NCBI GenBank assembly: GCA_019192545.1
Contig: JAHCMI010000066.1
Location: 1 to 52,411, forward strand
Reading direction: 5' to 3'
From: Rivularia sp. MS3
GTDB lineage: Bacteria > Cyanobacteriota > Cyanobacteriia > Cyanobacteriales > Nostocaceae
Length of the DNA: 52,411 nucleotides
Shown: piece after piece, positions 16,725 through 25,936 of the stretch
How the letters are laid out: the number at the start of each line of letters is the position of its first letter
Numbering within the stretch: the first letter of the stretch is position 1
The notes under the pieces: generated by a model
What the model saw: the letters and a program-made list of their open reading frames with translations, nothing else
Databases searched by the model: none
What the model was told of the DNA's origin: nothing
Translations under genes and position numbers: made by a program

Positions 16725-17303
16725 TTATCCCCAAATTTTCTGCATATTAAGTACAAAATCAGGTAAAACATCTTCTCCTGACAGAGTTTCGGGTAATCTC
16801 AAAACTTCAACTTCTTTACCCTGACGATAAATTTCAACTTCCTGTTTTTTACGTTTTATCAGCCAACCCAAACGACAGCCATTTTCTATATACTCAAACA
16901 TCTTATTTTGCAGTTTTTTCAAATTATCTGAAGGTGACATGATTTCAATCACAAAATCAGGACAAAGAGGAATAAATTTTTCTTTTTGTTCCTTTGTTAA
17001 ACTATCCCAACGAGACTTTTCCACCCAAGAAACATCTGGCGAACGGTCTGCATTAGATGGTAATGTAAATCCTGTAGATGAATCAAAAACTTCACCGAGT
17101 TGCTTTTCTTCGTTCCAAAAATATATTTGAGCGTTAATACTAGAATTACTTCTTCCTGTTTCTCCTCCTGTTGGTGGCATAACAATTAATTCCCCTTGAG
17201 CGTTACGTTCTAGTTTTAATTCCGGATTTGTTTCACACAATTTATAAAACTGTTCTCGGGTAAGTTTTATTATCGGATTTAAGTTTAATGTAAGTGAAGT
17301 CAT
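16725..17303 (-). CDS. Uma2-family (DUF820) predicted endonuclease
   Basis: A 192-residue member of the large cyanobacterial Uma2/DUF820 family, which has a restriction-endonuclease-like fold. Recognisable parts are LKLERNAQGELIVMPPTGGE, a SPDVSW motif, and DFVIEIMSPSDNLKKLQNKM with the acidic residues and lysine expected at the active site, then GCRLGWLI. It is a close paralogue of the product at 43851-44462. Biological function of this family is not established; members are often linked to mobile DNA. ATG at 17303; about 180 bp of AT-rich DNA separates its stop from the NERD start. Confidence 0.88.
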   Translation of the reverse strand: MTSLTLNLNPIIKLTREQFYKLCETNPELKLERNAQGELIVMPPTGGETGRSNSSINAQIYFWNEEKQLGEVFDSSTGFTLPSNADRSPDVSWVEKSRWDSLTKEQKEKFIPLCPDFVIEIMSPSDNLKKLQNKMFEYIENGCRLGWLIKRKKQEVEIYRQGKEVEVLRLPETLSGEDVLPDFVLNMQKIWG

Positions 17304-17388
17304 AATATTTTAGATTTTGGATTAATAATTATTCTTCATAGTAATTATTTTCTATTTTCCCCATGTCCAATGCCCCATGCCCTATTCC

Positions 17389-17862
17389 CTAATAACTAGC
17401 ATAATCTAAAACTCTTTCCCAACCCCAACGCCAAGCAGTTTCTACCAACATTTCTTTACCGTTTATAAACACAATATATTCTTTACCGTTGTCATAAACA
17501 ATATCGGCAACAAGTTGATTGCGCTTGTCATATCCCCATATCTTTGCAGCACCTTCCCACCATTTTTGCCCCGGAGACTTCAAAGTTGGTAAATCCAAAT
17601 ATTTATCATCCCATTTTACTGGCTTCCATTTCTCGTTTAGCGATCGCACTAAAATAACATTGGCACGATATTCATGTTTTTGTTCCTGCAACCATAATAT
17701 GTAGCTAATTGCTGCTCTTAAAGCATCTTCAAGTCCATCAGAGCAATCAACTAGAGCATCCCATACTTGAGGATGGGAGAAATTTACACCAACAACAGCT
17801 AAAGCTCTTTGATACTGCTTAAATATTTCGTATTCTACTGAATCTTTATTGTCTAACCACAT
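17389..17862 (-). CDS. Hypothetical protein, 157 aa
   Basis: I do not recognise this family. The product is soluble and tryptophan-rich (LQEQKHEYR, GQKWWEGAAKIWGYDKRNQL and AWRWGWERVLDYASY). I start it at the ATG at 17862 rather than the TTG two codons earlier. The 3' half may form a beta-rich fold (NQLVADIVYDNGKEYIVFING). It is upstream of the Uma2 gene on the same strand, with 85 bp between them. Codon use is ordinary for the window. Confidence 0.6.
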   Translation of the reverse strand: MWLDNKDSVEYEIFKQYQRALAVVGVNFSHPQVWDALVDCSDGLEDALRAAISYILWLQEQKHEYRANVILVRSLNEKWKPVKWDDKYLDLPTLKSPGQKWWEGAAKIWGYDKRNQLVADIVYDNGKEYIVFINGKEMLVETAWRWGWERVLDYASY

Positions 17863-18227
17863 TTTCAATCACTTCACTCAAAATAAATATTATTAATATT
17901 CTTTAAACAATATTGCAATTAACATTTTATTTAGATATTAACTGCAATCCAAATATAAGTTTAATGTAAAAAAATGTGTATTTATGCTAATTATATTTAG
18001 TTTTATTTTTTACTATAGTCATATATCAATAAAATTAGAACTTACGCGACCAGCATATTTTTATAGTAGGGTGCTGTGACACTTTGACTCACTTTAAACG
18101 TAGTTTAATGGCTATTCAGTGTCACGTACCAGCCGAGTGTTATGACAGTTGCGTAAGTCATAAAAATGATAGAAGTCATCAATTTTTAAAAGTAAATAAA
18201 GAGTAAATAGTTTATAAATCTAAGCAA
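17863..18227. other. AT-rich spacer with a nested inverted repeat
   Basis: The spacer separates divergent genes and so holds two promoters. Outer arms ACTTACGC (18040-18047) and GCGTAAGT (18151-18158) enclose a family B hairpin at 18066-18131 (GGTGCTGTGACACT with AGTGTCACGTACC). I see no gene. Confidence 0.7.
18066..18131. repeat. Family B hairpin repeat (nested copy)
   Basis: GTAGGGTGCTGTGACACT and AGTGTCACGTACCA are the inverted arms, matching 5860-5931 and 51643-51713 at the ends while the loop differs. It is embedded in a larger inverted repeat with ACTTACGC ends. Confidence 0.8.
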
Positions 18228-19142
18228 ATGAGTCAAACATATCTAGATGTTGCCCGACAAGGTAAAAACAGTTGGTGGCGCTATCTATTAGGAACAATTA
18301 TTATACTGTTTTTCTGGTTATTATTAGGTGGTATAGTCTCAGGGCTTTTACTATTTTCAATTTTAGGAAATCAAGGATTGAGTCAGGCGGAGTTGATAAA
18401 GCAAATAGAAACTTTCTTAAGAACACCTTCACTGCAAGTTTACTTAATTATCAATATTCAATTTCTGTTTTTTCTACTAGGAATATTTTTGAGCATAAAA
18501 TGGCTGCATCAGCGTCGTTTTTTAACTTTAGTGGGAGCAGATGCCAAAATTAGATGGCAACGTTTTTTACAAGGATTTGGAGTTTGGTTTTTAATTCAAT
18601 TTATAATTTTTGCTGTCGGTTACATATTGCAGCCAGACAATTTAGAATTTGCTTTTAAGCCAGTTGAATGGTTCATTTTGCTTGCTTTTGCTATTATCTT
18701 AACCCCGATACAAACTTCCGCCGAAGAGTTATTTTTTCGCGGCTATATCCTGCAAGGCTTCGGATTAATCACAAAACAGCCATTAATACTAATGATTATT
18801 AACGGTGTTTTGTTTATGCTACCTCATTTAGGCAATCCAGAAGTTCAAAGAGGATTGTTATGGATGGCTTTATACTACTTTGCTTTTGGTGTTTTTTGTT
18901 CCTTATTAACTCTTAAAGATAATCGATTAGAACTAGCTTTAGGCGCTCATGCTGCAAATAACTTATTCATCATCTTATTCGTTAGCACAAAAGATTCAGC
19001 AGTACCCGTACCTGCAATGTGGTTAGTTAAAGAAATTGGCGAACCGCAATGGGGAGTAATATGGTTTTTGGTTAAATGTAGTTTGTTTTATTTGATTATT
19101 TTTGGTTTAAAAAAGAAGGCAACAGCGAGCAGTCAACAGTGA
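18228..19142 (+). CDS. CPBP-family intramembrane glutamic endopeptidase
   Basis: A 304-residue membrane protein with about seven hydrophobic segments. The three CPBP/Abi motifs are present: EELFFR with Glu166, Glu167 and Arg171; FMLPHLG, with its histidine; and HAANNLF with the histidine and asparagine. Relatives process prenylated proteins in eukaryotes and have diverse roles in bacteria, from bacteriocin immunity to regulation. The final residues (ATASSQQ) are encoded by the start of a heptamer repeat array, so the natural C-terminus may have been altered by repeat growth. Monocistronic, upstream of pdxJ. Confidence 0.85.
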   Translation: MSQTYLDVARQGKNSWWRYLLGTIIILFFWLLLGGIVSGLLLFSILGNQGLSQAELIKQIETFLRTPSLQVYLIINIQFLFFLLGIFLSIKWLHQRRFLTLVGADAKIRWQRFLQGFGVWFLIQFIIFAVGYILQPDNLEFAFKPVEWFILLAFAIILTPIQTSAEELFFRGYILQGFGLITKQPLILMIINGVLFMLPHLGNPEVQRGLLWMALYYFAFGVFCSLLTLKDNRLELALGAHAANNLFIILFVSTKDSAVPVPAMWLVKEIGEPQWGVIWFLVKCSLFYLIIFGLKKKATASSQQ

Positions 19143-19251
19143 GCAGTCAACAGTCAACAGTCAACAGTTACCAATCCCTAACTCCTAACTCCTAACTCCT
19201 AACTCCTAACCCCCCATTCCTAACTCCCCATTCCTAACTCCTAACTCTTAA
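19122..19251. repeat. Large heptamer array, CAACAGT and TAACTCC units
   Basis: CAACAGT/GAGCAGT units run from about 19126 to 19166, then CCTAACT/TAACTCC/TAACCCC units to about 19250. The first part overlaps the 3' end of the CPBP gene, and the second ends about 50 bp before the pdxJ start codon. Confidence 0.85.
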
Positions 19252-19301
19252 TTCTGGTAAGATAATTTTTTACAGCAAATTGCGAACGGGAGAAAACAGG
19301 G

Positions 19302-20024
19302 GTGCTGACACTCGGTGTAAATATTGACCACATTGCCACTATTCGACAGGCTCGACGCACGGTGGAACCAGATCCCGTTGCGGCTGCGGTACTGGCTGAG
19401 TTGGGTGGTGCTGATGGGATTACCGTACATTTAAGGGAAGATAGAAGGCATATTCAAGACAGGGATGTTCGCATTCTGCGAGAAACTGTGAGAACTCACC
19501 TGAATTTGGAAATGGCTGCTACCGATGAAATGTTAGCGATCGCCCTCGATATTAAGCCCGATTATGTAACTCTGGTACCGGAAAAGCGCGAGGAGGTAAC
19601 TACAGAAGGCGGTTTAGATATTGCCGGTCAAGTTGATAGAATGGCTAATATTGTTGATAAGTTGCAAAGTAATGCCATTCCCGTAAGTTTATTTATAGAT
19701 GCCGAAGAATCACAAATCGAAGCCTCTGTCAAGGTGAAAGCAAAATTTATTGAGTTGCATACGGGAAGATATGCAGAAGCGAAAAATGAAGTTACCAGAA
19801 ATATGGAGTTGGATTTATTAGCCTACGGTTGCAATCAAGCCAGAGAAGCAGGATTGCGAGTTAATGCCGGACATGGGCTTACCTATACCAACGTTTATCC
19901 CCTGGCTAACATCGAAGGCATGGAAGAATTAAATATCGGTCATACCATTGTCAGCAGAGCCGCTTTAGTTGGTATGGAAAGAGCGGTAAGAGAAATGAAA
20001 AAAATTATGCATGGAACGCTATAA
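19302..20024 (+). CDS. pdxJ: Pyridoxine 5'-phosphate synthase
   Basis: PdxJ condenses 3-amino-2-oxopropyl phosphate with 1-deoxyxylulose 5-phosphate to form pyridoxine 5'-phosphate in vitamin B6 synthesis. The 240-residue product matches the normal length. It begins [19 protein letters not shown], carries [16 protein letters not shown] near residue 95, [12 protein letters not shown] near 130 and [10 protein letters not shown] near 185, all conserved in the TIM-barrel active site. The start is GTG at 19302, which matches the conserved N-terminus; an AGGGGTG overlap lies directly before it but no well-spaced ribosome site is obvious. Confidence 0.95.
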   Translation: MLTLGVNIDHIATIRQARRTVEPDPVAAAVLAELGGADGITVHLREDRRHIQDRDVRILRETVRTHLNLEMAATDEMLAIALDIKPDYVTLVPEKREEVTTEGGLDIAGQVDRMANIVDKLQSNAIPVSLFIDAEESQIEASVKVKAKFIELHTGRYAEAKNEVTRNMELDLLAYGCNQAREAGLRVNAGHGLTYTNVYPLANIEGMEELNIGHTIVSRAALVGMERAVREMKKIMHGTL

Positions 20025-20229
20025 AAGTCAACGGTTAACAGAAATATTTTTCTCATAGATAATAATTAAAAATTGTGAATCAATATATAGGATATTAATC
20101 CATGTAACCTAGTCTGGCTAAAGAATATCGCATTTTTACACGGGTAAACGAACTCGCTGTCATATCCTATGAATTTAGTTAACAATAAAACTACAAGGCG
20201 ATACAAAATTACAGCAGAAATTTGATTTT

Positions 20230-21024
20230 ATGAGTGCAACAACATCGAACAATTTGCCTCTATGGGTTCAGGATCGCGAAACAGTTATTGCAGCAAGTGG
20301 TGATGCTCAATGGCGCGGTAATCAGGCTCCCGATTATGCTGAATCAGTGGAAAATTTAAAGACGGAGAGCTTAAAAAATCATCCTGCGGGTTCTTTGGAA
20401 GATTTGGTGCAAAATTTGGTTAGAACTTTCGAGATGGAAGCATCTTTCAAAACCAACCCCGATCAATGGCTATCGGTTGTGAATGAAAAGTTTCGCATGA
20501 GCAGCAATGGTGGTGAAGAGTTTACCGCCCAAGATGTGTCGGATGGGGGAACCTATAACTTGTTTATTGGCGATATGGAACAATACAAAGCTTCTGAAGA
20601 AACTTTTGAATCATCAGGAAGATTGTTTCGTTCGGCATTTCCCAAAGGATTTTTGTGGGAAGTATTAGAGGTATATTCGGGGCCACCAAACGTTACATTT
20701 AAATGGCGGCATTGGGGAACTTTTAATGGCCCATACAAAGACTATGCTCCTACAGGGGAAGTTGTAGAGGTAATAGGCATGAGTCTTGCACGGGTAAGTG
20801 ATGATTTGAAAGTGGTTTCTTTAGAACACTATTTCGATAACACTAAGTTCTTTGATAAACTTACAAGCGGTGGTACAATTTCTACGCACAAGCCCAAAAA
20901 TTATCTTTGGGGAATCTGGAAAAAACTTTGGGGAAGCAGCGAAAAACCAGCGACACAACAATTAGCATCAACTGGTTGTCCTTTTAAGAAACTAGCTGCT
21001 TTCACAAATGGTAACGGTGCTTAA
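20230..21024 (+). CDS. SnoaL-like protein related to plant pathogen-related protein
   Basis: A 264-residue soluble protein. Segments such as LVRTFEMEASFKTNP, SSNGGEEFTAQDV, FPKGFLWEVLEVYSGPPNV and FKWRHWGTFNGPYK resemble the barley-type pathogen-related protein as I remember it. The final domain (EVVEVIGMSLARV, LEHYFDNTKFFDKL) looks like a SnoaL/NTF2 cone fold. The function is unknown in both bacteria and plants; SnoaL-fold proteins bind or cyclise small hydrophobic molecules. The C-terminal ~45 residues (after HKPKNYLWG) are a cyanobacterial tail. It lies 85 bp upstream of ycf54 in the same direction, so co-transcription is possible. Confidence 0.7.
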   Translation: MSATTSNNLPLWVQDRETVIAASGDAQWRGNQAPDYAESVENLKTESLKNHPAGSLEDLVQNLVRTFEMEASFKTNPDQWLSVVNEKFRMSSNGGEEFTAQDVSDGGTYNLFIGDMEQYKASEETFESSGRLFRSAFPKGFLWEVLEVYSGPPNVTFKWRHWGTFNGPYKDYAPTGEVVEVIGMSLARVSDDLKVVSLEHYFDNTKFFDKLTSGGTISTHKPKNYLWGIWKKLWGSSEKPATQQLASTGCPFKKLAAFTNGNGA

Positions 21025-21108
21025 AATCCTTTCGATGATGGGACATGGTGTAGAACGCTATGTCCTAATCGTTTGTTCGATGAGCTATTTAATCTATCAA
21101 GTGTGACA

Positions 21109-21438
21109 ATGCAAACATACTATTACGTACTAGCTTCTCAACGTTTTTTATTAGAAGAGGAGCCTTTAGAAGAAGTTTTGAAGGAGCGTACCCGTTATTA
21201 CCACGAACAAGAGAAAGAAATTGATTTTTGGTTAGTTAAACAGCCAGCTTTTCTGGAAACTGCGGCGATGTCTGAAATCAAAGCAAAATGTCCCCAGCCA
21301 GCAGCAGCGGTTGTTTCTACCAATTCTCAATTTATTACTTGGTTGAAGCTACGTTTGGAATATGTGGTAACGGGAGAATTTCAAGCTCCTTCAGAGGAAA
21401 TTCCCGACGCTGTCTCCAGTCTGGCAACAGTCTCTTAG
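21109..21438 (+). CDS. ycf54: Ycf54 (DUF2488), Mg-protoporphyrin monomethyl ester cyclase assembly factor
   Basis: Ycf54 is needed for assembly or stability of the aerobic Mg-protoporphyrin IX monomethyl ester cyclase that makes the fifth ring of chlorophyll. The product carries the conserved block YYYVLASQRFLLEEEPLEEV, then ERTRYYHEQEKEIDFWLVKQ, EIKAKCPQPAAAVVSTN and WLKLRLEYVVTGEF. From the ATG at 21109 the protein is 109 residues, the family length; a longer reading from a TTG at 21073 adds 12 unlike residues. It is downstream of the pathogen-related homologue. Confidence 0.92.
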   Translation: MQTYYYVLASQRFLLEEEPLEEVLKERTRYYHEQEKEIDFWLVKQPAFLETAAMSEIKAKCPQPAAAVVSTNSQFITWLKLRLEYVVTGEFQAPSEEIPDAVSSLATVS

Positions 21439-21522
21439 TAGGGGAAGGGGAATAGGGAAGGGAAAATAGGGAATAGAAAAAAATATTTATTATGCAATCA
21501 ATCGCGAGGGTATTTAATACCT

Positions 21523-21551
21523 TTAACCTTTAACCTTGAACCTTGAACCTT
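21523..21551. repeat. Heptamer repeat, ACCTTGA/ACCTTTA units
   Basis: Four tandem 7-bp units between ycf54 and the following secreted-protein gene. Confidence 0.7.
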
Positions 21552-21596
21552 TGATAAAGTTTTTTTACTATGGCATATTTTAGGGGAATAAAATCT

Positions 21597-22292
21597 ATGA
21601 ATCCAATTAATCAGAGTATTTTAAGTAAAAGTATTTTAAGTAAATTTAAAATACCAGCGGCTTTAATATTATCAACAGCAGGTTTGCTATACGGTATCAA
21701 TTCTGCATCTGCTCAAAGCAATACTCCTACCTGTCAAGCTCCAAGAATGGGCGAATATTTATTATTAGTAGTTAGTCCGACAAAAGATAATCAAACCCAA
21801 TTAAAACGGGTTTTACCAACAAAAATTAAAACCAATACCTGTAAATATCTTGACGATACAGTTACCCGTATCGGTGGATTTAAGAAAATTGACGATGCCA
21901 ATCGCTGGGCAAGATACATTAAAGATTCTGCTGGCTTATCTGCAATAATTACAACAAGACCTACAGGTACACCAACACCATCTCAAGCAGGTACTCCCAG
22001 AGCGCGAGCAACTACTGTTAGCTACAAACCTCGTCGTTTGGGCAGTGGTTATGCTGTACTAGTCGATTATTATAATCGTCCTCAGTTAGCAACCGATGTT
22101 CGTAAAGCTGTTAAAGGAGACGTAGGTTTTGTTGCTTATGGAAGACGACCTTATTTGTTAGCAACTTACACCAGCGACCAAAAAGAAGCTTATCAAACTT
22201 TAGAAGAACTTTCCAAACGCGGCTTTTTCGCCATCATCGTTGATAGTGAGAAAGTGATGCTATTACGTTCCGTTGTTAATTTGCCGAATTAG
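21597..22292 (+). CDS. Secreted protein with two SPOR-like repeats
   Basis: The product has a signal peptide (hydrophobic ALILSTAGLLYG, probable cleavage after ASA) and two related ~70-residue halves. One contains GEYLLLVVSPTKDNQTQL, followed by RIGGFKKIDDANRWARYI. The other contains GSGYAVLVDYYNRPQLA, followed by YLLATYTSDQKEAYQTLEEL. The pattern of two beta-alpha units with residue-tracking resembles SPOR-type folds, which bind peptidoglycan, but this is an inference from pattern. A Pro/Thr/Ala linker (TRPTGTPTPSQAGTPRARAT) joins them. I prefer the ATG at 21597, which has AGGGGA about ten bases upstream; an ATG at 21570 is also in frame. Heptamer repeats follow the stop directly. Confidence 0.65.
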   Translation: MNPINQSILSKSILSKFKIPAALILSTAGLLYGINSASAQSNTPTCQAPRMGEYLLLVVSPTKDNQTQLKRVLPTKIKTNTCKYLDDTVTRIGGFKKIDDANRWARYIKDSAGLSAIITTRPTGTPTPSQAGTPRARATTVSYKPRRLGSGYAVLVDYYNRPQLATDVRKAVKGDVGFVAYGRRPYLLATYTSDQKEAYQTLEELSKRGFFAIIVDSEKVMLLRSVVNLPN

Positions 22293-22454
22293 TTATTAGT
22301 TGTTAGTTATTAGTTGTTAGTTATTAGTTATTAGTTCTAACTCTTAACTCTTAACTCTTAACTCCTAACTCCTAACTTCTAACTCCTAACTCCTCACTGT
22401 ATGTCCCTCCGGGACACGCTTCGCTAACACTGTTCACTGTTAACTGTTCGCTGA
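22291..22454. repeat. Heptamer array, TTAGTTN, TAACTCC and CTGTTCA units
   Basis: TTAGTTA/TTAGTTG units at about 22291-22336, CTTAACT/CTAACTC units to about 22393, and CACTGTT-type units at about 22428-22450, interrupted by a short GC-rich piece (GTCCCTCCGGGACACGCTTC). The array fills the gap between convergent genes. Confidence 0.85.
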
Positions 22455-22910
22455 TTAATAAGCTGCTTGAGCTAACCAAGAAACGGTAACGCCCAAAGCC
22501 GAACCGGCTATGACTTGAAAGGGTGTATGTCCGAGTAATTCTTTGAGACGCTCGGCAGCGATTTCTGGGTGATCGTGGAACATTTCGTCGATTACTTGAT
22601 TGAGGATGCGTGCTTGTTTTCCGGCAGCTTGACGGACACCAGCAGCATCGTACATTACAATAATGGCGAAAATAGCAGCCAAAGCAAACTCTGGGGAAGC
22701 CCAGCCGATAGTTTGTCCGACACCAGCAGCCAAAGCAGTGACTAAAGCTGAATGAGCGCTGGGCATACCTCCAGTTGTCACTAAAACACTCGCACTCACT
22801 TTACGGTTCTTGATAAACTCGATTAAGAGCTTTAAAGCCTGGGCTGTTAAACAAGCTATCAAGGCAACTATTAGTACGTGGTTGTCAAAGATATTGCCTA
22901 TGTCTTGCAT
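22455..22910 (-). CDS. Divergent PAP2 family (DUF212) membrane protein
   Basis: A 151-residue membrane protein of the DUF212 family, related to PAP2 phosphatases. The sequence GGMPSAHSALVTALAAGVG (near residues 47-65) and YDAAGVRQAAGKQARILNQV (near 101-121) are diagnostic, with a histidine-rich HDHPEIAAERLKELLGHTPF segment after. Family role in bacteria is unknown; a lipid or isoprenoid phosphatase activity is possible. It lies 95 bp downstream of crtE on the same strand and may be co-transcribed, as these two are commonly neighbours in cyanobacteria. Confidence 0.88.
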   Translation of the reverse strand: MQDIGNIFDNHVLIVALIACLTAQALKLLIEFIKNRKVSASVLVTTGGMPSAHSALVTALAAGVGQTIGWASPEFALAAIFAIIVMYDAAGVRQAAGKQARILNQVIDEMFHDHPEIAAERLKELLGHTPFQVIAGSALGVTVSWLAQAAY

Positions 22911-23005
22911 GGTATTACGGTTGAATTAGGGTAATATTAGCAGTGGTTGTGCGCGTGAGGAAGTGTGGGACATTACTTATACACATCCCAAATCTAAACA
23001 TTGAA

Positions 23006-23941
23006 TTAGTTATTGCGACTGGTGATGAAATAGGCAAGGGCAACTAAAGGTTTAGCTTGCTCTCCAAAAGGTTCTAATTCAGCACAAGCGGCTTCTACGA
23101 GCAGTTGTGCTTGTTTCTTCGATTCTTCCAAACCCCAAAGACTGGGATAGGTAACTTTTTGTGCTTCTAAGTCTTTACCAGCAGTTTTACCTAATTGTTC
23201 TTGGGTTGCGGTGATATCCAGAATATCATCAACTATCTGAAATGCAAGTCCAATATTTTGCGAATAGCGTTCGAGTTTTTGAATGTCTTCGGGGGATGCT
23301 CCCGATAAGATGCCGCCACAAACTACACTGGCTTCTAAAAGAGCGGCTGTTTTATGGTTGTGGATAAAGTTCAAAGTTTCTAAAGAAACATCTGTTTTCC
23401 CTTCCATTTCCAAATCTACAACTTGTCCCCCCACCAAACCAGCAGCACCCACCGCACGCCCCAAACGGGAAATAACCTGTAAAATTTGGGTTGCCGGGAC
23501 ATCTTTGGTGTTAGCTGCTACATATTCAAAAGCGTAAGCCAACAAACCATCCCCAGCTAAAATTGCCACATCGTCGCCATATACTTTGTGATTGGTTAAC
23601 TTACCGCGACGATAATCATCATTATCCATTGCCGGAAGGTCATCGTGAATTAAAGACATGGTGTGAATCATTTCCAAAGCGCAAGCCGTAGGCAAAGCCA
23701 TTTCAATATTGCCACCAGTCATTTCACAAGTAGCCAAACATAAAATTGGACGCAGGCGCTTGCCTCCAGCTAACAGAGAATAGCGCATTGACTCATAAAT
23801 TTTCTCTGGATAAACTACGGTAATCGAATTATCCAAAGCTGTTTCCACAAGCTTTTTTCGTTCCTTGAGATAAACCGATAAATCAAATTTTGATTGTTGT
23901 AATTCTGGCGAACTTTTCGGTAGATTATCAGCTGCAACCAT
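23006..23941 (-). CDS. crtE: Geranylgeranyl diphosphate synthase
   Basis: A 311-residue trans-prenyltransferase that makes geranylgeranyl diphosphate for carotenoids, phytyl chains and quinones. The first aspartate-rich motif is [11 protein letters not shown] at 99-109 and the second is VDDILD at 237-242. GGKRLRP at 59-65 and LIHDDLP also match the family. The length and the alanine-rich substrate-pocket region before the first motif fit a C20 synthase, but product length is inferred. ATG at 23941. The upstream neighbour folD is 29 bp away in the same direction, suggesting a folD-crtE-DUF212 transcription unit. Confidence 0.92.
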   Translation of the reverse strand: MVAADNLPKSSPELQQSKFDLSVYLKERKKLVETALDNSITVVYPEKIYESMRYSLLAGGKRLRPILCLATCEMTGGNIEMALPTACALEMIHTMSLIHDDLPAMDNDDYRRGKLTNHKVYGDDVAILAGDGLLAYAFEYVAANTKDVPATQILQVISRLGRAVGAAGLVGGQVVDLEMEGKTDVSLETLNFIHNHKTAALLEASVVCGGILSGASPEDIQKLERYSQNIGLAFQIVDDILDITATQEQLGKTAGKDLEAQKVTYPSLWGLEESKKQAQLLVEAACAELEPFGEQAKPLVALAYFITSRNN

Positions 23942-23970
23942 TGTAAACTTCCTTAATTTCCTGTTTTAAC

Positions 23971-24849
23971 TCAACTGTTTACCGTTAACTGGTAACTGCT
24001 AACAGTATTTTCCAACAACATTGCAACAGTCATAGGCCCTATACCACCAGGTACTGGGGTAAGATAATCTGCAACGGTTGCAACTTCATCAAACCTGACA
24101 TCACCAATTAAGCGACTTTTGCCGTTTTCGTCAGTTATGCGGTTTATCCCCACATCTACCACAACTGCGCCCTCTTTCACCATTTGGGCAGTAATTAATT
24201 GAGGAATTCCCACCGCACTAACGAGAATATCGGCATTTTTTGTAATATCTTGTAAATTTTGGGTGCGCGAATGAGCCATAGTAACGGTGGCATTCGCTGC
24301 TAATAACATCATCGACATTGGTTTGCCTACCAAAATCGAACGTCCTAATACTACAGCTTGTTTGCCTTCTAAGGGAATGGAATATTCCTGCAACAAACGC
24401 ATTACCCCCGCAGGCGTGCAGCTGCGTAATCCCGGCTCTCCTCTTAACAATTTTCCTAAATTTAGCGGGTGGAGTCCATCAACGTCTTTTTCCGGAGCAA
24501 TTTGGTGTAGTAGAGCTACTGCATCTAAATGAGCAGGGAGAGGTAACTGTACTAAAATCCCATCAACTCGTTCGTCAGAATTTAAATTATGAATAACTTT
24601 TTGAAGTTCGTTAAAACTGGTATCGCCGGGAAAATGGCGGTTAAACGAAGTAATTCCCACTTTGCTGCAAGCTCGTTCTTTGTTGCGGACATAAGCAGCG
24701 CTGGCGGGATTATCGCCAACCATCAACACCGCTAAACCTGGAGTACGTCCTACCTGAGATTTTAATTGGGCTATCTTAGTAGAAAGCTGTTCGTGAATTT
24801 TTAATCCTAGAGCTTTACCGTCAAGCAGTTGTGCTGTTTTTGTTTCCAT
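23971..24849 (-). CDS. folD: Bifunctional methylenetetrahydrofolate dehydrogenase/cyclohydrolase
   Basis: FolD interconverts 5,10-methylene-, methenyl- and 10-formyl-tetrahydrofolate. The 292-residue product has [15 protein letters not shown] (the catalytic lysine region near residue 55), [14 protein letters not shown] near 100, [16 protein letters not shown] near 122, the NADP site [17 protein letters not shown] near 165 and [20 protein letters not shown] near 265. The frame opens at a TTG two codons earlier, but the ATG at 24849 is the better start. The stop is 29 bp before crtE. Confidence 0.95.
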   Translation of the reverse strand: METKTAQLLDGKALGLKIHEQLSTKIAQLKSQVGRTPGLAVLMVGDNPASAAYVRNKERACSKVGITSFNRHFPGDTSFNELQKVIHNLNSDERVDGILVQLPLPAHLDAVALLHQIAPEKDVDGLHPLNLGKLLRGEPGLRSCTPAGVMRLLQEYSIPLEGKQAVVLGRSILVGKPMSMMLLAANATVTMAHSRTQNLQDITKNADILVSAVGIPQLITAQMVKEGAVVVDVGINRITDENGKSRLIGDVRFDEVATVADYLTPVPGGIGPMTVAMLLENTVSSYQLTVNS

Positions 24850-25012
24850 GAGCAATTGTAGGTCAGTAAGTACGCCCTCGTCTTCACCATATTAAATATC
24901 TTCTCAGATAGGAAGGCTGTAAGCGTTGGAGAATTTTATTTGTTAATAACTTTTATAAACTTTGCCCTACTGGGAACTATATATATGAAAATTACGACAA
25001 ACCAAGCGAGTA

Positions 25013-25417
25013 ATGGGTAGATTTATCAATATGGTGCCTACAATGCAGCAAGTCAGAAGCAAACTTTTTGTTTGGGGTTTAGCTCCTTGTTTAATATCGG
25101 GACTATTGAGTTGCAGCAACTTGAGCGAATACGGAATGAACGCCATCGGCGTAAATGTTACTTCCATTGGCGAGTTAAAACCTCCAACTAACGATAACGA
25201 AGCTCCCGTTTACATCCAAGGCAAGGTAGAAAGAAAAGTACCTTTGTTAGAGCAACAAATGTATCAGATCGAGGACTCTACTGGCAAAGTTTGGGTGCTA
25301 ACAAATCAGAAAAATTGGAAGGTAGGAGACAAGGTTGTAGTTAAAGCATTACCCCAGTACGAAAGTATTCCTGTATCTGGTACTGATTTAGGGCAAGTTT
25401 ATTTGGAAGAGAAGTAA
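25013..25417 (+). CDS. Putative lipoprotein with OB-fold-like domain
   Basis: The product of up to 134 residues has a lipobox (SGLLSC) after a hydrophobic stretch, so it is probably a lipid-anchored periplasmic protein. The mature part (PVYIQGKVERKVPLLEQQMY, then DSTGKVWVLTNQKNWKVGDK) has the beta-strand pattern of small bacterial OB-fold proteins. Alternative ATG starts at residues 7 and 11 also retain the signal. No enzyme motif is seen. It is upstream of the Nudix gene in the same direction with a 75-bp gap, and divergent from folD. Confidence 0.65.
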   Translation: MGRFINMVPTMQQVRSKLFVWGLAPCLISGLLSCSNLSEYGMNAIGVNVTSIGELKPPTNDNEAPVYIQGKVERKVPLLEQQMYQIEDSTGKVWVLTNQKNWKVGDKVVVKALPQYESIPVSGTDLGQVYLEEK

Positions 25418-25492
25418 TGGAATTGGGCATGGGGCATGGGTAATATTAAATTTGCTTGCTATACATAAATATTTCTATTTTTACTGTCATAT

Positions 25493-25936
25493 ATGAACAA
25501 TCAAGATACACAGGTGCATCATGTAGCGATCGCTATTCTCTACAAAGACAATAAATTTCTCATGCAGTTGCGAGACAATATCCCAACTATTCCCTATCCG
25601 GGTTACTGGGCATTTTTTGGCGGACATATTGAACCCGGTGAAACTCCTGAAGTCGCCGTGAGAAGGGAAATTATCGAAGAAATTAGCTATACGTTACCAG
25701 AAAAAATTTACGAATTCGGTCGTTATGATTCGGAAAAAGCTGTACGTCACGTTTTCCACGCACCATTAAAAGTTGAATTAGATAAACTAGTCCTCGGTGA
25801 AGGTTGGGATATGGGTTTAGTTAGCCCCGAAGAAATTCGCAGCGGTAAATGTTATTCAGCAGCAGCAGGAGAAGAAAGACCTTTAGGTGATGTACACCAA
25901 CAGATTTTGCTTGATTTTATGAAATTGGGAATATAG
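25493..25936 (+). CDS. Nudix hydrolase
   Basis: A 147-residue Nudix protein. The Nudix box spans residues 44-66 with GHIEPGE and [10 protein letters not shown], giving the metal-binding glutamates; the last glycine of the consensus is replaced by serine. The upstream part ([20 protein letters not shown]) is typical of ADP-ribose or mutagenic-nucleotide hydrolases, but substrate cannot be named. The last codon and the TAG stop are formed by the first bases (ATATAG) of a family A dispersed repeat, so the C-terminus has probably been reset by that insertion. Confidence 0.9.
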   Translation: MNNQDTQVHHVAIAILYKDNKFLMQLRDNIPTIPYPGYWAFFGGHIEPGETPEVAVRREIIEEISYTLPEKIYEFGRYDSEKAVRHVFHAPLKVELDKLVLGEGWDMGLVSPEEIRSGKCYSAAAGEERPLGDVHQQILLDFMKLGI

